A DNA stretch of 37,371 nucleotides from Mageeibacillus sp. UBA4314. GTDB lineage: Bacteria; Bacillota; Clostridia; Saccharofermentanales; Saccharofermentanaceae. The translations under genes and the position numbers were made by a program. The DNA is taken from positions 1-37,371 of the forward strand of contig DGUI01000021.1 in assembly GCA_002394605.1 (NCBI GenBank), read 5' to 3'. Below, in pieces: positions 8,399 through 16,448 of this stretch. Position 1 is the first letter of the stretch. Each line of letters starts with the position of its first letter. A model generated the notes under the pieces. The model had not been told where the DNA came from, made no database searches, and saw nothing but the letters and a program-made list of their open reading frames with translations.

Positions 8399-9120
8399 CA
8401 CAATTCCAGTTCATAACTGATCATGGCGATAACGGCAGGCCCTGCCGTCTCCGTCCTCAGTATCCTCTCACCAAGCGTCACGGGCGTTATGTCATTGCTC
8501 CTGGCAAGATCCGCTTCAGCCGGGGTAAAACCTCCCTCAGGTCCGATAAAGACAGCTATGCTCTTGGCAGGCCGCGAAGAGATCACATTCTTGAGCGTTA
8601 CACCCTTTGCCTCTTCCCACGGTATTACCTTCAGATTCTCACTGCAGGATGACACAGCCTTCGCGAAAGTTAAAGGCTCAGTCACCACCGGTACGATATC
8701 CCTTCCCGACTGCCTTGCCGCCTCGAGTGCGATCTTCTGCCAGCGGTCGGATTTGCTGCTCTTGCCGTCGAGCTTCACAACACATCTGTCCGAGATAACG
8801 GGAACGATCTTATTGACTCCGAGCTCGACTGATTTCTGGATGGTCAGATCCATCCTCTCACCCTTGGACACAGACTGATACAGGGTGATCTTCGTCTTCA
8901 TCTCGTGTGAACCCTTCTGCATCTTGAGAACATCAACTGATACCGTCTTCTTATCTGCCGTACCGATCACGCAGTTATAGACCGCGCCATCAACGTCGAC
9001 CACGTCAAGCTCCTCTCCGGAGCGCATCCTGAGCACCTGAAGAAGGTAGTGGCACTCTTCTTCGGGAGGGACAAATGAAGTATCGGGTTCTAATCTGTTC
9101 TTAACAAATATTCGTACCAT
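8398..9120 (-). CDS. rsmE: 16S rRNA (uracil-1498-N3)-methyltransferase RsmE
   Basis: A 240-residue SPOUT-class methyltransferase. The C-terminal knot carries the diagnostic IGPEGGFT (about residue 192), LGERILRTETAGP and AVIAMISYE. The N-terminal PUA-like part binds RNA. It methylates N3 of U1498 in the decoding centre of 16S rRNA. No clear ribosome binding site precedes the ATG at 9120; the preceding bases are AT-rich, so the transcript may be short-leadered. It is divergent from the AIM24-family gene across 67 bases and overlaps the HAD gene downstream. Confidence 0.95.
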   Translation of the reverse strand: MVRIFVKNRLEPDTSFVPPEEECHYLLQVLRMRSGEELDVVDVDGAVYNCVIGTADKKTVSVDVLKMQKGSHEMKTKITLYQSVSKGERMDLTIQKSVELGVNKIVPVISDRCVVKLDGKSSKSDRWQKIALEAARQSGRDIVPVVTEPLTFAKAVSSCSENLKVIPWEEAKGVTLKNVISSRPAKSIAVFIGPEGGFTPAEADLARSNDITPVTLGERILRTETAGPAVIAMISYELEL

Positions 9121-9144
9121 GTTTACATTTTAACACAGAGGTTG

Positions 9145-9153
9145 TGCTATTAT
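9145..9153 (+). promoter_or_regulatory. extended -10 promoter element for the AIM24-family gene
   Basis: TGCTATTAT fits an extended -10 (TGn followed by TATTAT at 9148-9153). A TTTACA at 9122-9127 could be a -35 but its spacing of 20 is long. The AAGGAGG site at 9176-9182 follows. Confidence 0.4.
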
Positions 9154-9187
9154 TTAAGTATCTCAAAATATCCTCAAGGAGGTTCTT

Positions 9188-9862
9188 ATGCAATACGAGA
9201 TCAAGGGCACACCATTTCCCGTTGTAATCTGCAAGCTCGACAACGGTGAGGCAATGATAACAGAGCGCGGTTCAATGACATGGATGACACCCGGACTTGA
9301 CATGAAGACAGTCGGCGGCGGTGTCGGCAAGGCGATCGGCAGGATGTTCGCAGGCGAGGCGATGTTCCAGAATGTCTACACGGCTACAACTAATGGCTGC
9401 GAGATAGCTTTCGGTTCAAGCTTCGCGGGCAAGATCATCCCGTTGGAGATCACTCCCGGTTCATCTTTCATCGTTCAGAAGTCAGGCTTCCTGGCATCAA
9501 CTTCCGGCGTTGAACTGTCCATCGCTTACAAGAAGAAGATTGGCGCTTCCGTCTTCGGCGGCGAAGGCTTCATCATGCAGAAGCTCACCGGTTCAGGAAC
9601 CGCATTCGTAGAGATCGACGGTGACTATGTTCAGTACGATCTTGCACCCGGCCAGGTCATGTATATCGATACAGGTTACCTCGCCATGATGGATTCCACT
9701 GTCACAATGGATGTCGAGATGATCAAGGGCGCCAAGAACGTACTCTTCGGCGGCGAAGGGCTCTTCAACACTAAGGTAACAGGCCCCGGCCGTATCTGGA
9801 TCCAGACAATGCCTATCGCAGGTCTTGCACAGGCGATCGCCGGCTACATCCCTTCGAAGTAA
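9188..9862 (+). CDS. AIM24-family protein (TIGR00266-type)
   Basis: A 224-residue soluble protein rich in beta strands and glycine, beginning MQYEIKGTPFPVVICKLDNG, with the family hallmark ITERGSMTWM near residue 30 and repeated GGEG/FGGEGLF segments later. The family is widespread in bacteria and related to yeast Aim24, but has no established biochemical role. The double-stranded beta-helix-like fold is known from structures of relatives. The start has a perfect AAGGAGG site 5 bases upstream. It is a single-gene unit with its own likely promoter and terminator (9889-9918). Confidence 0.85.
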   Translation: MQYEIKGTPFPVVICKLDNGEAMITERGSMTWMTPGLDMKTVGGGVGKAIGRMFAGEAMFQNVYTATTNGCEIAFGSSFAGKIIPLEITPGSSFIVQKSGFLASTSGVELSIAYKKKIGASVFGGEGFIMQKLTGSGTAFVEIDGDYVQYDLAPGQVMYIDTGYLAMMDSTVTMDVEMIKGAKNVLFGGEGLFNTKVTGPGRIWIQTMPIAGLAQAIAGYIPSK

Positions 9863-9888
9863 TACTCGCGAAGATCGATGTGATAATT

Positions 9889-9918
9889 AAAGCTGCTTCA
9901 TGAAGAGGCAGCTTTTTG
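9889..9918 (+). terminator. intrinsic terminator of the AIM24-family gene
   Basis: AAAGCTGC (9889-9896) pairs with GCAGCTTT (9908-9915) over 8 base pairs and ends in a T-run, 26 bases after the stop codon. The reverse strand also ends in a T-containing stretch, so it may work both ways. Confidence 0.75.
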
Positions 9919-9941
9919 TTATGATGGTCTTCTTAAGGTTC

Positions 9942-10043
9942 ATTCTATAAATTGTTCCATGTAATGCAAATACATAGAGTGGTTTGTAGAGTATTCTATG
10001 TAGTGCTCTATGTAATGCAAAAACATAGAGCGTTTTATAGAAT
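9942..10043. repeat. two tandem 51-base palindromic repeats
   Basis: Two adjacent units (9942-9992 and 9993-10043) share about 40 of 51 positions, including ATGTAATGCAAA and ACATAGAG. Unit 2 folds into a nearly complete hairpin: ATTCTAT, internal loop, GCTCTATGT, a nine-base loop, ACATAGAGC, internal loop, ATAGAAT. Unit 1 can fold the same way with mismatches. They lie in the 356-base gene-free stretch between two convergent genes. Further right in the same stretch, GATTGTC/GACAATC (10123-10141) and TCAGAC/GTCTGA (10144-10163) form two more small hairpins. No coding sequence is supported here. Confidence 0.7.
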
Positions 10044-10218
10044 GAGCTGATCCAGCGACCGGGATCAAGGGTGTCCCTGGTGGCATCCGGCGCTGCCAGT
10101 CGCAATAAGTGTACCGGGAAAGGATTGTCATTCAGACAATCACTCAGACAGCCTCCAGTCTGAACGATCATACAACTACTAATACTAACCGAATCCCCGC
10201 AGCCACAAAGTCTCAGGC

Positions 10219-12024
10219 TTACTTCCTGCCCGACTCCAGCTTGCCAAAATAATACTTATGCGCCTTGTCGAACGCCTTGTTGTAATTCTTGTTTATACCC
10301 TTCTGCAGGCTCTCAAAATACATATGCTCGTGCTCTGCAAGTTCCGGCCTGATCCTTACCATAATCGCCACGCCGATATTGGAACATGAGTCCGTGATCC
10401 TCTTGCACTCCTGGAGCAGGTTCGTGAACACAACGTCAGCCATGATATTACACTCACCAGTACTCATTCTCGTGAAGTGATTCTTCTTCATCTGTGCAAT
10501 GAACTCGCCCGCGACTCTGACAAGCGGCTCTATCTGCTCGGTCGCCTCCTCATCTCTCCTCGCGAAAGCCTGCTCCGTCTGAGACAGGATCGTATCAAGG
10601 AGCTCGTAGAGCACTTCCATCTCTTTGCGTGCGACTTCAGAGAACACCGTTTTCGTATCGTGCAAGTTCGAAGCAAGTTCCATGATGTTAACGGCGTGGT
10701 CGCCAAGCCTCTCGAACTCACCTGTTACCTTGTAGTACTGGTTAAGGATCGTAACGTGATCCTGGCTCTGGAGGTGAGGCATGAGCTCGACCATGTATCT
10801 GCTGACCTTATCGGTCATGTTATCGATCTCGTCCTCCTCATCGAGGAGTTCGGGCATGGCCTCATCATCATATTTCTCAAACTGCTCATAGGCAGTATCG
10901 ATGTTCTTCCTGGCAACAGTGAACATCGTCATCAAAACATCGTAGCAGCTCTTCAGGGCAAGTGCCGGAGCACTGAAGAATACGGGGTTAAGGGCGTCGA
11001 TCCTGTCAGCGTATTTGCCGCGGTTCTGTGATTCATCCTTGACGATCTTCTTGCTGAGCTTCTCAAAGATACCCATGAGAGGAAGGAGAAGGACGGCGCT
11101 CACGAGATTGAATATCGTGTTCGTATTGGCGATGATACCGGAATTGACGGTCCTGTCCCACAGGTTGTCGATCCAGCCGAACTGGTGTATCAGGAGGACT
11201 GAGACCAGTACGAGAATTGACTTGCCGAGGTTGAACAGGATGTTGACGATACCGACTCTCTTGGCTTCCGTCTTGGCGCCGATAGAACATACGATGGCCG
11301 TTGTGACACAGTCACCGAGATATACACCGACGATCAGCGCATATATGCTCTTCCAGGTAAGAAGTCCCGTTGAGGAGAATGCCTGAAGGATACCGATCGT
11401 GGCAGAAGAACTCTGGAGCACGAAAGCGATGCCCGCACCGGTCAGATAACCGAATATGGGATTTGTGCCGAGACTCGAGAACAGGTGATCGATGAATTCC
11501 GACTCCTTGATCGCTGATACGGCCGCAGACATATTGAGAAGTCCTGAGAACAGGATACCGAATCCGATGGCGATGTTACCGATCGTCCTCGCCTTCTTGA
11601 ACGAACCGAACATGATGAGCGCAATTCCGAGGACAAGTGCGATTGGGGCAAGCGTAGAAGGCTGCAGGAGCTTAAGCCACTCTGCTCCGCCTTCATTGGC
11701 ATCGAGGTCGAGGAGTCTTATGATCTGACCCGTGACCGTGGTACCTACGTTAGCGCCGACGATTATTCCAAGGGACTGCCTGAGCGTCAGGATGCCTGCC
11801 GCAACAAGACCTGACGTGATAACGATGGTAGCCGTTGAAGACTGGATCAGCGCAGTAACAAGAAGGCCCAGGATGAATGCCTTGACCGGGTTGTTCGTGA
11901 CCTTCTCCATGATGCTTTTCATGGTACCCGATGAATTCTCCTTAAGAGAATCACCCATCAGGCGCATGCCATAAAGGAACATGGCAAGTCCGCCCAGCAA
12001 AGACAATACATCAAAAACGCTCAT
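10219..12024 (-). CDS. Na/Pi cotransporter family protein with C-terminal PhoU-like domain
   Basis: A 601-residue membrane protein. The N-terminal half holds two inverted Na/Pi-cotransporter repeats, each with the QSS signature (ALIQSSTATIVIT near residue 60 and VLQSSSATIGI near 205) within about eight or nine membrane segments. The C-terminal 230 residues are helical and PhoU-like (EEDEIDNMTDKVSRYM, YYKVTGEFERLGDHAVNI). In relatives this pair moves phosphate with sodium, or senses or regulates phosphate at the membrane. A GGAG site precedes the ATG. A TTGTCT-17-TAATAT arrangement about 50 bases upstream (rev.) is a weak promoter candidate. No pst or phoU genes are near, so the PhoU part probably acts in cis. 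Confidence 0.92.
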   Translation of the reverse strand: MSVFDVLSLLGGLAMFLYGMRLMGDSLKENSSGTMKSIMEKVTNNPVKAFILGLLVTALIQSSTATIVITSGLVAAGILTLRQSLGIIVGANVGTTVTGQIIRLLDLDANEGGAEWLKLLQPSTLAPIALVLGIALIMFGSFKKARTIGNIAIGFGILFSGLLNMSAAVSAIKESEFIDHLFSSLGTNPIFGYLTGAGIAFVLQSSSATIGILQAFSSTGLLTWKSIYALIVGVYLGDCVTTAIVCSIGAKTEAKRVGIVNILFNLGKSILVLVSVLLIHQFGWIDNLWDRTVNSGIIANTNTIFNLVSAVLLLPLMGIFEKLSKKIVKDESQNRGKYADRIDALNPVFFSAPALALKSCYDVLMTMFTVARKNIDTAYEQFEKYDDEAMPELLDEEDEIDNMTDKVSRYMVELMPHLQSQDHVTILNQYYKVTGEFERLGDHAVNIMELASNLHDTKTVFSEVARKEMEVLYELLDTILSQTEQAFARRDEEATEQIEPLVRVAGEFIAQMKKNHFTRMSTGECNIMADVVFTNLLQECKRITDSCSNIGVAIMVRIRPELAEHEHMYFESLQKGINKNYNKAFDKAHKYYFGKLESGRK

Positions 12025-12089
12025 ATATAACTAACTCCGAAGTTCTCCCTCTTCTTTACGTCACAATAATATATTACGGAGAGCAAAAA

Positions 12090-13259
12090 TCAAAGACAAA
12101 GTCTGTATATTGCTTCAACATCTTCTTTGTGTAAACTGACAAAACCGCCTACAGTGCGCTTGCCGCCGTCCGTTGCAAGGCCTGCCATATAAGGGATGTC
12201 TTCTTCTTTCGCGCCAAGCTCAGCGAAAGTAAGCGGCATTCCGATCCCCTTAAGGAAGTTCCTGAACGCCTCGATACCTTCAAGCGCCGTTCTCTCAGGA
12301 TCGGCAAAATCTATCTTGCATCCCCATACCCTTGTTGCAACCTGAGCAAATCTCATTACATCATGCTTCATGTTGTACTTCATCCATGCGGGGAATACCA
12401 CTGCAAGACCAGCACCGTGCGCACAGTCGTACTTGGCGGACAGTTCATGTTCGATCTCGTGGGAAGCCCAGTCCTGCTGTCTTCCGACGCCGCATGAATT
12501 GTTATGAGCCATCATGCCGGCCCACATTATGTTCGCCCTTGCACCGTAATTATCAGGTTCCTTAACGGCCACAGGTCCCTCATGGATCATGGCAAGAAGG
12601 AGACCTTCGATCATCCTGTCAGTCGTCTCGACTTCCTTTGTGTTGGTAAAATATCTCTCAAACAGATGCGCCATGATGTCAGTAATGCCGCACGCAGTCT
12701 GGTAAGCAGGCAGTGTCTGCGTCAGTTCGGGGTTAAGGATGGAGAACACGGGCCTTATGGCTTCGCTTCCTGCACCGCGCTTGAGCATTCCCTCTTCCTT
12801 CGTGATGACCGAATCACCGGAACCCTCGCTTCCTGCGGCAGCAATCGTAAGGACTGTTCCTACGGGGAGTGCCTTCTCGATGGGCTTGCCTGAATAGAAA
12901 TCCCAGAAATCGCCATCATACGGAACGCCTGCCGCTATTGCCTTGGCCGAATCGATGGAAGATCCGCCGCCTACTGCGAGGATCATGTCAACGCCTTCCC
13001 TGCGGCACAGATCGATACCCTCATATACAAGTCCTGATCTCGGGTTGGGCTTAACGCCGGGGAGCTGGGCAAAAGAGATCCCTTCCTTCTTAAGTGATTC
13101 CTCAACCCTGCCGATGAGTCCCGATCTTACGGCTGAACCGCCGCCGTAATGGATGAGCACCTTACTCCCGCCGAAACGCTTTACGTAGTGTCCTGCGTTG
13201 TTCTCTTCGTTCTTGCCAAAGACAAAATAAGTGGGGCTGTAGAATGTAAAGTTTTCCAT
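12090..13259 (-). CDS. iron-containing alcohol dehydrogenase (butanol dehydrogenase-like)
   Basis: A 389-residue group III alcohol dehydrogenase resembling the BdhA/YqhD type. The NAD(P)-binding part has GGGSAVRSG (about 40-48) and the GGGSSIDSAKA loop (about 96-106). The metal-binding half has GITDIMAHLFERYF and HEIEHELSAKYDCAHGAGLA, with the Asp and His residues that hold the iron. It probably reduces aldehydes such as butanal or acetaldehyde to alcohols in fermentation. The actual substrate and cofactor are not determined by sequence. GGAGG lies 6 bases before the ATG, and a good promoter (13296-13324) lies upstream, so it is separately expressed. Confidence 0.93.
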   Translation of the reverse strand: MENFTFYSPTYFVFGKNEENNAGHYVKRFGGSKVLIHYGGGSAVRSGLIGRVEESLKKEGISFAQLPGVKPNPRSGLVYEGIDLCRREGVDMILAVGGGSSIDSAKAIAAGVPYDGDFWDFYSGKPIEKALPVGTVLTIAAAGSEGSGDSVITKEEGMLKRGAGSEAIRPVFSILNPELTQTLPAYQTACGITDIMAHLFERYFTNTKEVETTDRMIEGLLLAMIHEGPVAVKEPDNYGARANIMWAGMMAHNNSCGVGRQQDWASHEIEHELSAKYDCAHGAGLAVVFPAWMKYNMKHDVMRFAQVATRVWGCKIDFADPERTALEGIEAFRNFLKGIGMPLTFAELGAKEEDIPYMAGLATDGGKRTVGGFVSLHKEDVEAIYRLCL

Positions 13260-13295
13260 GCTCGGTCCTCCTCAGCAAAATGGTCAGATAGCTAA

Positions 13296-13324
13296 TTTAT
13301 AACAAGTTTCGGAGAGAAAAACAA
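13296..13324 (-). promoter_or_regulatory. promoter of the iron alcohol dehydrogenase gene
   Basis: On the minus strand TTGTTT (13324-13319) and an extended -10, TGT followed by TATAAA (13301-13296), are spaced by 17 bases, about 36 bases upstream of the ATG. Confidence 0.6.
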
Positions 13325-13348
13325 TACAGATAAATGTTAAATATCCGT

Positions 13349-14461
13349 CTACAGAAAATCTGCTGCGACCTTGTTACTCCAGTCGATCCCGGAAGGGGTC
13401 AGACGGATGTATCCGTTCTCTTCAACAATGTAACCTTCATCTATATTTCGTGAGAGTGCATCACCGAAGATATCATGGAAGTCTATGCCAAACCTCTCCG
13501 CGAAAGCTTTTACCGATATACCTTCAGCAGTCCTGAGCTTGAGGAAAGGGTATTCCCTCATCTTATCTTCTTCCGTTAACACCTCTTCAGTAATGGTATC
13601 CAGGGGATCAATGATATATGCATCTATATTTTCTTCGTGTTTATATCGACAGCTATCTATATACCCGTGACTGCCCGGCCCGATGCCAAAGTATTCCTCA
13701 CCTTCCCAGTACGATGAATTGTGCCTGCTCTCATAACCTCTCACGGCTGCATTCGATATCTCATACGGAACATAGCCACGGGCCTGAAGTTTCCTTCGCA
13801 GCGTGTGGTACATCTCCCTCTCCTTATCCGAAGGAACGAGGTCCTCTATTACATCGTTATAGATCTTGTAGAACGGCGTTCCCGCCTCTATCGACAGCGA
13901 ATATGTGCTGATGTGCTTAACTCCAAGAGCTGAGAGCCTGTCAAGATCCTCAATGACATCGCCTATCTCCTGACCAGGCACGGCTATGATTAGATCCGCG
14001 GATATATTCGTAAATCCCGCATCCTTGAGGATACCGATACAGCCTGAAGCCTGATCTGCATCATGCAGCCTTCCCAATGTCTTAAGGATGCCGTCGTGAA
14101 GCGACTGGACACCCGTTGATACCCTGTTGATCCCTACCTCCCTGTACATTGAGGCTTTGGCGGGCGTAAGTGACGACGGGTTCACTTCTATCGTGATCTC
14201 GGCGACATCCTCCACATTGAGATGATCCCGTATGGCACCGATCAGCCTGACTATCAGTTCTGCGGGAATAAATGAAGGCGTGCCGCCGCCTATGTAGACC
14301 GTTGAAATACTGTCATCGTTTTCTATGCTGCGGATCTCACGGATCATCGAGTCGATCACCTTCTCCTGAGTGCCGCAGGACATCCCGGGAACGGAAAAGA
14401 AGTCGCAGTAGGGGCATTTCGAAGCGCAGAAAGGGATATGACAGTAGATATGTTTTGCCAT
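13349..14461 (-). CDS. hemW: radical SAM heme chaperone HemW
   Basis: A 370-residue radical SAM protein. The cluster motif is C12-x3-C16-x2-C19 followed by D-F, which is the HemW pattern; true coproporphyrinogen dehydrogenases (HemN) have a further cysteine there. YIGGGTPSF (about 56-64) and a C-terminal HemN-type domain follow. HemW binds heme and helps insert it into membrane cytochromes in known members, so annotation as HemN would be misleading. The start is 8 bases after the DUF4276 stop, and the GAGG site overlaps that stop codon. It is therefore the third gene of the ATPase-DUF4276 unit. Confidence 0.92.
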   Translation of the reverse strand: MAKHIYCHIPFCASKCPYCDFFSVPGMSCGTQEKVIDSMIREIRSIENDDSISTVYIGGGTPSFIPAELIVRLIGAIRDHLNVEDVAEITIEVNPSSLTPAKASMYREVGINRVSTGVQSLHDGILKTLGRLHDADQASGCIGILKDAGFTNISADLIIAVPGQEIGDVIEDLDRLSALGVKHISTYSLSIEAGTPFYKIYNDVIEDLVPSDKEREMYHTLRRKLQARGYVPYEISNAAVRGYESRHNSSYWEGEEYFGIGPGSHGYIDSCRYKHEENIDAYIIDPLDTITEEVLTEEDKMREYPFLKLRTAEGISVKAFAERFGIDFHDIFGDALSRNIDEGYIVEENGYIRLTPSGIDWSNKVAADFL

Positions 14462-14469
14462 CTGTGACC

Positions 14470-15168
14470 TCAGAAAGTGCGTCTTCTGACGCCTGAACGC
14501 AGGCTCACGGGAGTGGGATTATCAGCAGCGACCTGCAGCGCGTTCATGAACAGCTTGAAGCTCGGAGATATGTTGTCCTCCGGTATCATGAACTGCGAAA
14601 TGTCCTCTGCCCATCTCGCTTTATAGTTGCCGACGGCAGGGTATCCGATATCGATTATCTCTTCGTAATCATCAGGGCAGATGACACGGCAGAGCTTCTC
14701 CCATGTTCCGCACACGCTGTCCTGGATATATGTGTTATAGCTCGGTATGTCAAGATCCGGATACGCCCTCATCACAGCCTTCCTGTCACCTAACAGCCAC
14801 GCCTCGATCTCCTCGGTGCACAGTCCTATGACCGACCTTATTGACGGGGCATACCTGTGCGTGCATTCGTAGAGCTCGCTGCGCAGTTCATCAGGATCCT
14901 TGTCATCGGAATCCATGACAACGACGAGCACGAACTTATCCCCCTCGAAAACCTTATTATAAGCCCTGCATTTGGCCGGCAGAAGTTCCAGCAGAGATGA
15001 AGCGAACGGCACCGGCTTGACGTCAGGATCCTTAGGCAGGCTCCCGCAGCCCCTGTGCGGCCTCACCTTGATATCGGCATCACAGCCGATGCCTTCACAG
15101 ATGGCTTTTGTCATCCTCTCAACGACTACTGCGCCGGATTTGTCTTCTGTCAGGATCTCAATTCTCAT
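14470..15168 (-). CDS. DUF4276-family TOPRIM-like protein
   Basis: A 232-residue protein matching DUF4276. It has an early acidic residue (E8 in IEILTEDKSG), a strand ending in DxD (VVVMDSDD, D86 and D88), and the family box EEIEAWLLGDRKAVMRAYP (about 119-137). This glutamate plus DxD layout is that of TOPRIM folds, which cut or join nucleic acids with metal ions. The ATG at 15168 overlaps the end of the upstream ATPase gene by 11 bases. The longer frame reading up to 15303 overlaps that gene in another frame and has no family similarity, so it was rejected. DUF4276 genes are commonly found next to such ATPases and resemble split OLD/PARIS-type defence pairs; a nuclease role here is inference. 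Confidence 0.82.
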   Translation of the reverse strand: MRIEILTEDKSGAVVVERMTKAICEGIGCDADIKVRPHRGCGSLPKDPDVKPVPFASSLLELLPAKCRAYNKVFEGDKFVLVVVMDSDDKDPDELRSELYECTHRYAPSIRSVIGLCTEEIEAWLLGDRKAVMRAYPDLDIPSYNTYIQDSVCGTWEKLCRVICPDDYEEIIDIGYPAVGNYKARWAEDISQFMIPEDNISPSFKLFMNALQVAADNPTPVSLRSGVRRRTF

Positions 15169-16348
15169 CTTCAAATCCCGTCTTCTCATCAAGATGTCCG
15201 CCATACCAGATGGCACCCATGCCGACGCCCTGGCTGAACAGTTCGCGCACCAGCGTGTCTTCCGCTGCACAGCTGATCTGAACGTCGCCTGCTTCCCTCG
15301 CATATGACCTCGTGAATACCCAGATCTCCTTAGGGCTCATCGACTCGACTATATAGGGATTATGCGTCGAGAATATTATCTGGCTGAACCTGTGTCTTAT
15401 CGTGAATTCCCTGAACTCAGTCGCAAGGACATCGACCATATCGTGATACAGATCCTTGTCGGGTGCCTCGATGAAGATCGCAGACTTGGGATCGGGATCT
15501 CTTAAGAGGAGCAGGTATAAGAACAGCCTGTCCGGGCTCTCCGTCAATGTGGCGGGGAGGTTCTTCTTCTTTTTCATAACGGGGATCCTCGACTTGATCT
15601 CCTCAACGCACTTCTCGTAATAATCGGGATCTTTTGCCTTCAAGTATGTAAGAACATTGTCGAGATTGGTCCCGTGACTGTTGAGATGCTTGTGTCCTCC
15701 CGGAGCGTTGCCGTCCGCATAATAATTCTGGTCCCTGAACGTGCTCTGCTCATCACTTGAGAACTTGCAGAAGAACCACCTTGATATCTCGTGATAGATC
15801 AGGCTGATCTCCTCATATTCAGCGATATTGCCGTATACTCCGAGAGCTGTCAGATGATGATCCTGGATCCTGGTATTATGACCTGCAACGTGACCTGTGC
15901 CGTCATTAAGCTCCATAACGGTCTCCACGACCTTCTGTCCGTCCCTGTCAATGGACCTCAAGACCTTCTCTGATGTGATCTCGGGGCTCTTGAACACGCC
16001 TGCTGAGATGGTCAGTTCATACTGAAGATAGACCTTCTCCTTCTTCTCATCGTTATATATCTTGAAGAATACCCTGAATACTGCAGGCTTGTCTGTATCG
16101 ATCAGCATCTTATAGAAGCCGGGGCGCCCCCTGCTTATCGAAGCCTCGGATACGCTTCCGGTCACCGTGTCCTTCAGGAAAGACAGGGCATTGATAAAGC
16201 TCGTCTTGCCCGTGTTGTTGCGGCCGATCAGGGCATTAAGCCCCCTTAGCCTCAGATCGCTGCTGCCGGCGATGCTCTCATCCATCAGTATTCCGGCCTT
16301 ATCATCATCGAACACATCGAAATTAACTATATTCACACCATAGATCAT
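15158..16348 (-). CDS. AAA/ABC-type ATPase (AAA_21, OLD-like), partner of DUF4276, with degenerate active site
   Basis: A 396-residue SMC/ABC-like ATPase. The Walker A motif GRNNTGKTS is intact (residues 42-50, K48). The C-terminal part has IIFSTHNPYIVES with the switch histidine (H329). Two key sites differ from typical family members. The signature region usually reading LSDGT is LTESP (268-272). The Walker B end, usually IEEP in this family, is IEAP (E294, A295), so the catalytic glutamate is alanine. It may bind ATP but hydrolyse it poorly. GGAGG lies 7 bases before the ATG, and a terminator directly upstream (16384-16423) isolates it from the previous operon. It overlaps the DUF4276 gene, implying a stoichiometric complex. 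Antiviral function is inferred from relatives. Confidence 0.85.
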   Translation of the reverse strand: MIYGVNIVNFDVFDDDKAGILMDESIAGSSDLRLRGLNALIGRNNTGKTSFINALSFLKDTVTGSVSEASISRGRPGFYKMLIDTDKPAVFRVFFKIYNDEKKEKVYLQYELTISAGVFKSPEITSEKVLRSIDRDGQKVVETVMELNDGTGHVAGHNTRIQDHHLTALGVYGNIAEYEEISLIYHEISRWFFCKFSSDEQSTFRDQNYYADGNAPGGHKHLNSHGTNLDNVLTYLKAKDPDYYEKCVEEIKSRIPVMKKKKNLPATLTESPDRLFLYLLLLRDPDPKSAIFIEAPDKDLYHDMVDVLATEFREFTIRHRFSQIIFSTHNPYIVESMSPKEIWVFTRSYAREAGDVQISCAAEDTLVRELFSQGVGMGAIWYGGHLDEKTGFEDEN

Positions 16349-16383
16349 GGCTTAACCTCCGCAGGGCGACAATGTCTTATTGT

Positions 16384-16423
16384 AAAAAACGTGACAGATG
16401 AGATCCCTCCCCTTCTGCCACGT
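16384..16423 (-). terminator. intrinsic terminator of the alaS operon
   Basis: On the minus strand ACGTGGCAGA (16423-16414) pairs with TCTGTCACGT (16398-16389) over 10 base pairs with one G-T pair, followed by TTTTT. It lies 25 bases after the stop of the small membrane protein gene and 35 bases before the ATPase start. Confidence 0.85.
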
Positions 16424-16448
16424 CTGTCTTAATCTTATCCGTCTGATA

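Noticed and set aside
15169..15303. Upstream extension of the DUF4276 frame (277 residues in total)
   Set aside because: It lies wholly inside the ATPase gene in another frame, has no family similarity, and the ATG at 15168 starts exactly at the conserved first strand.
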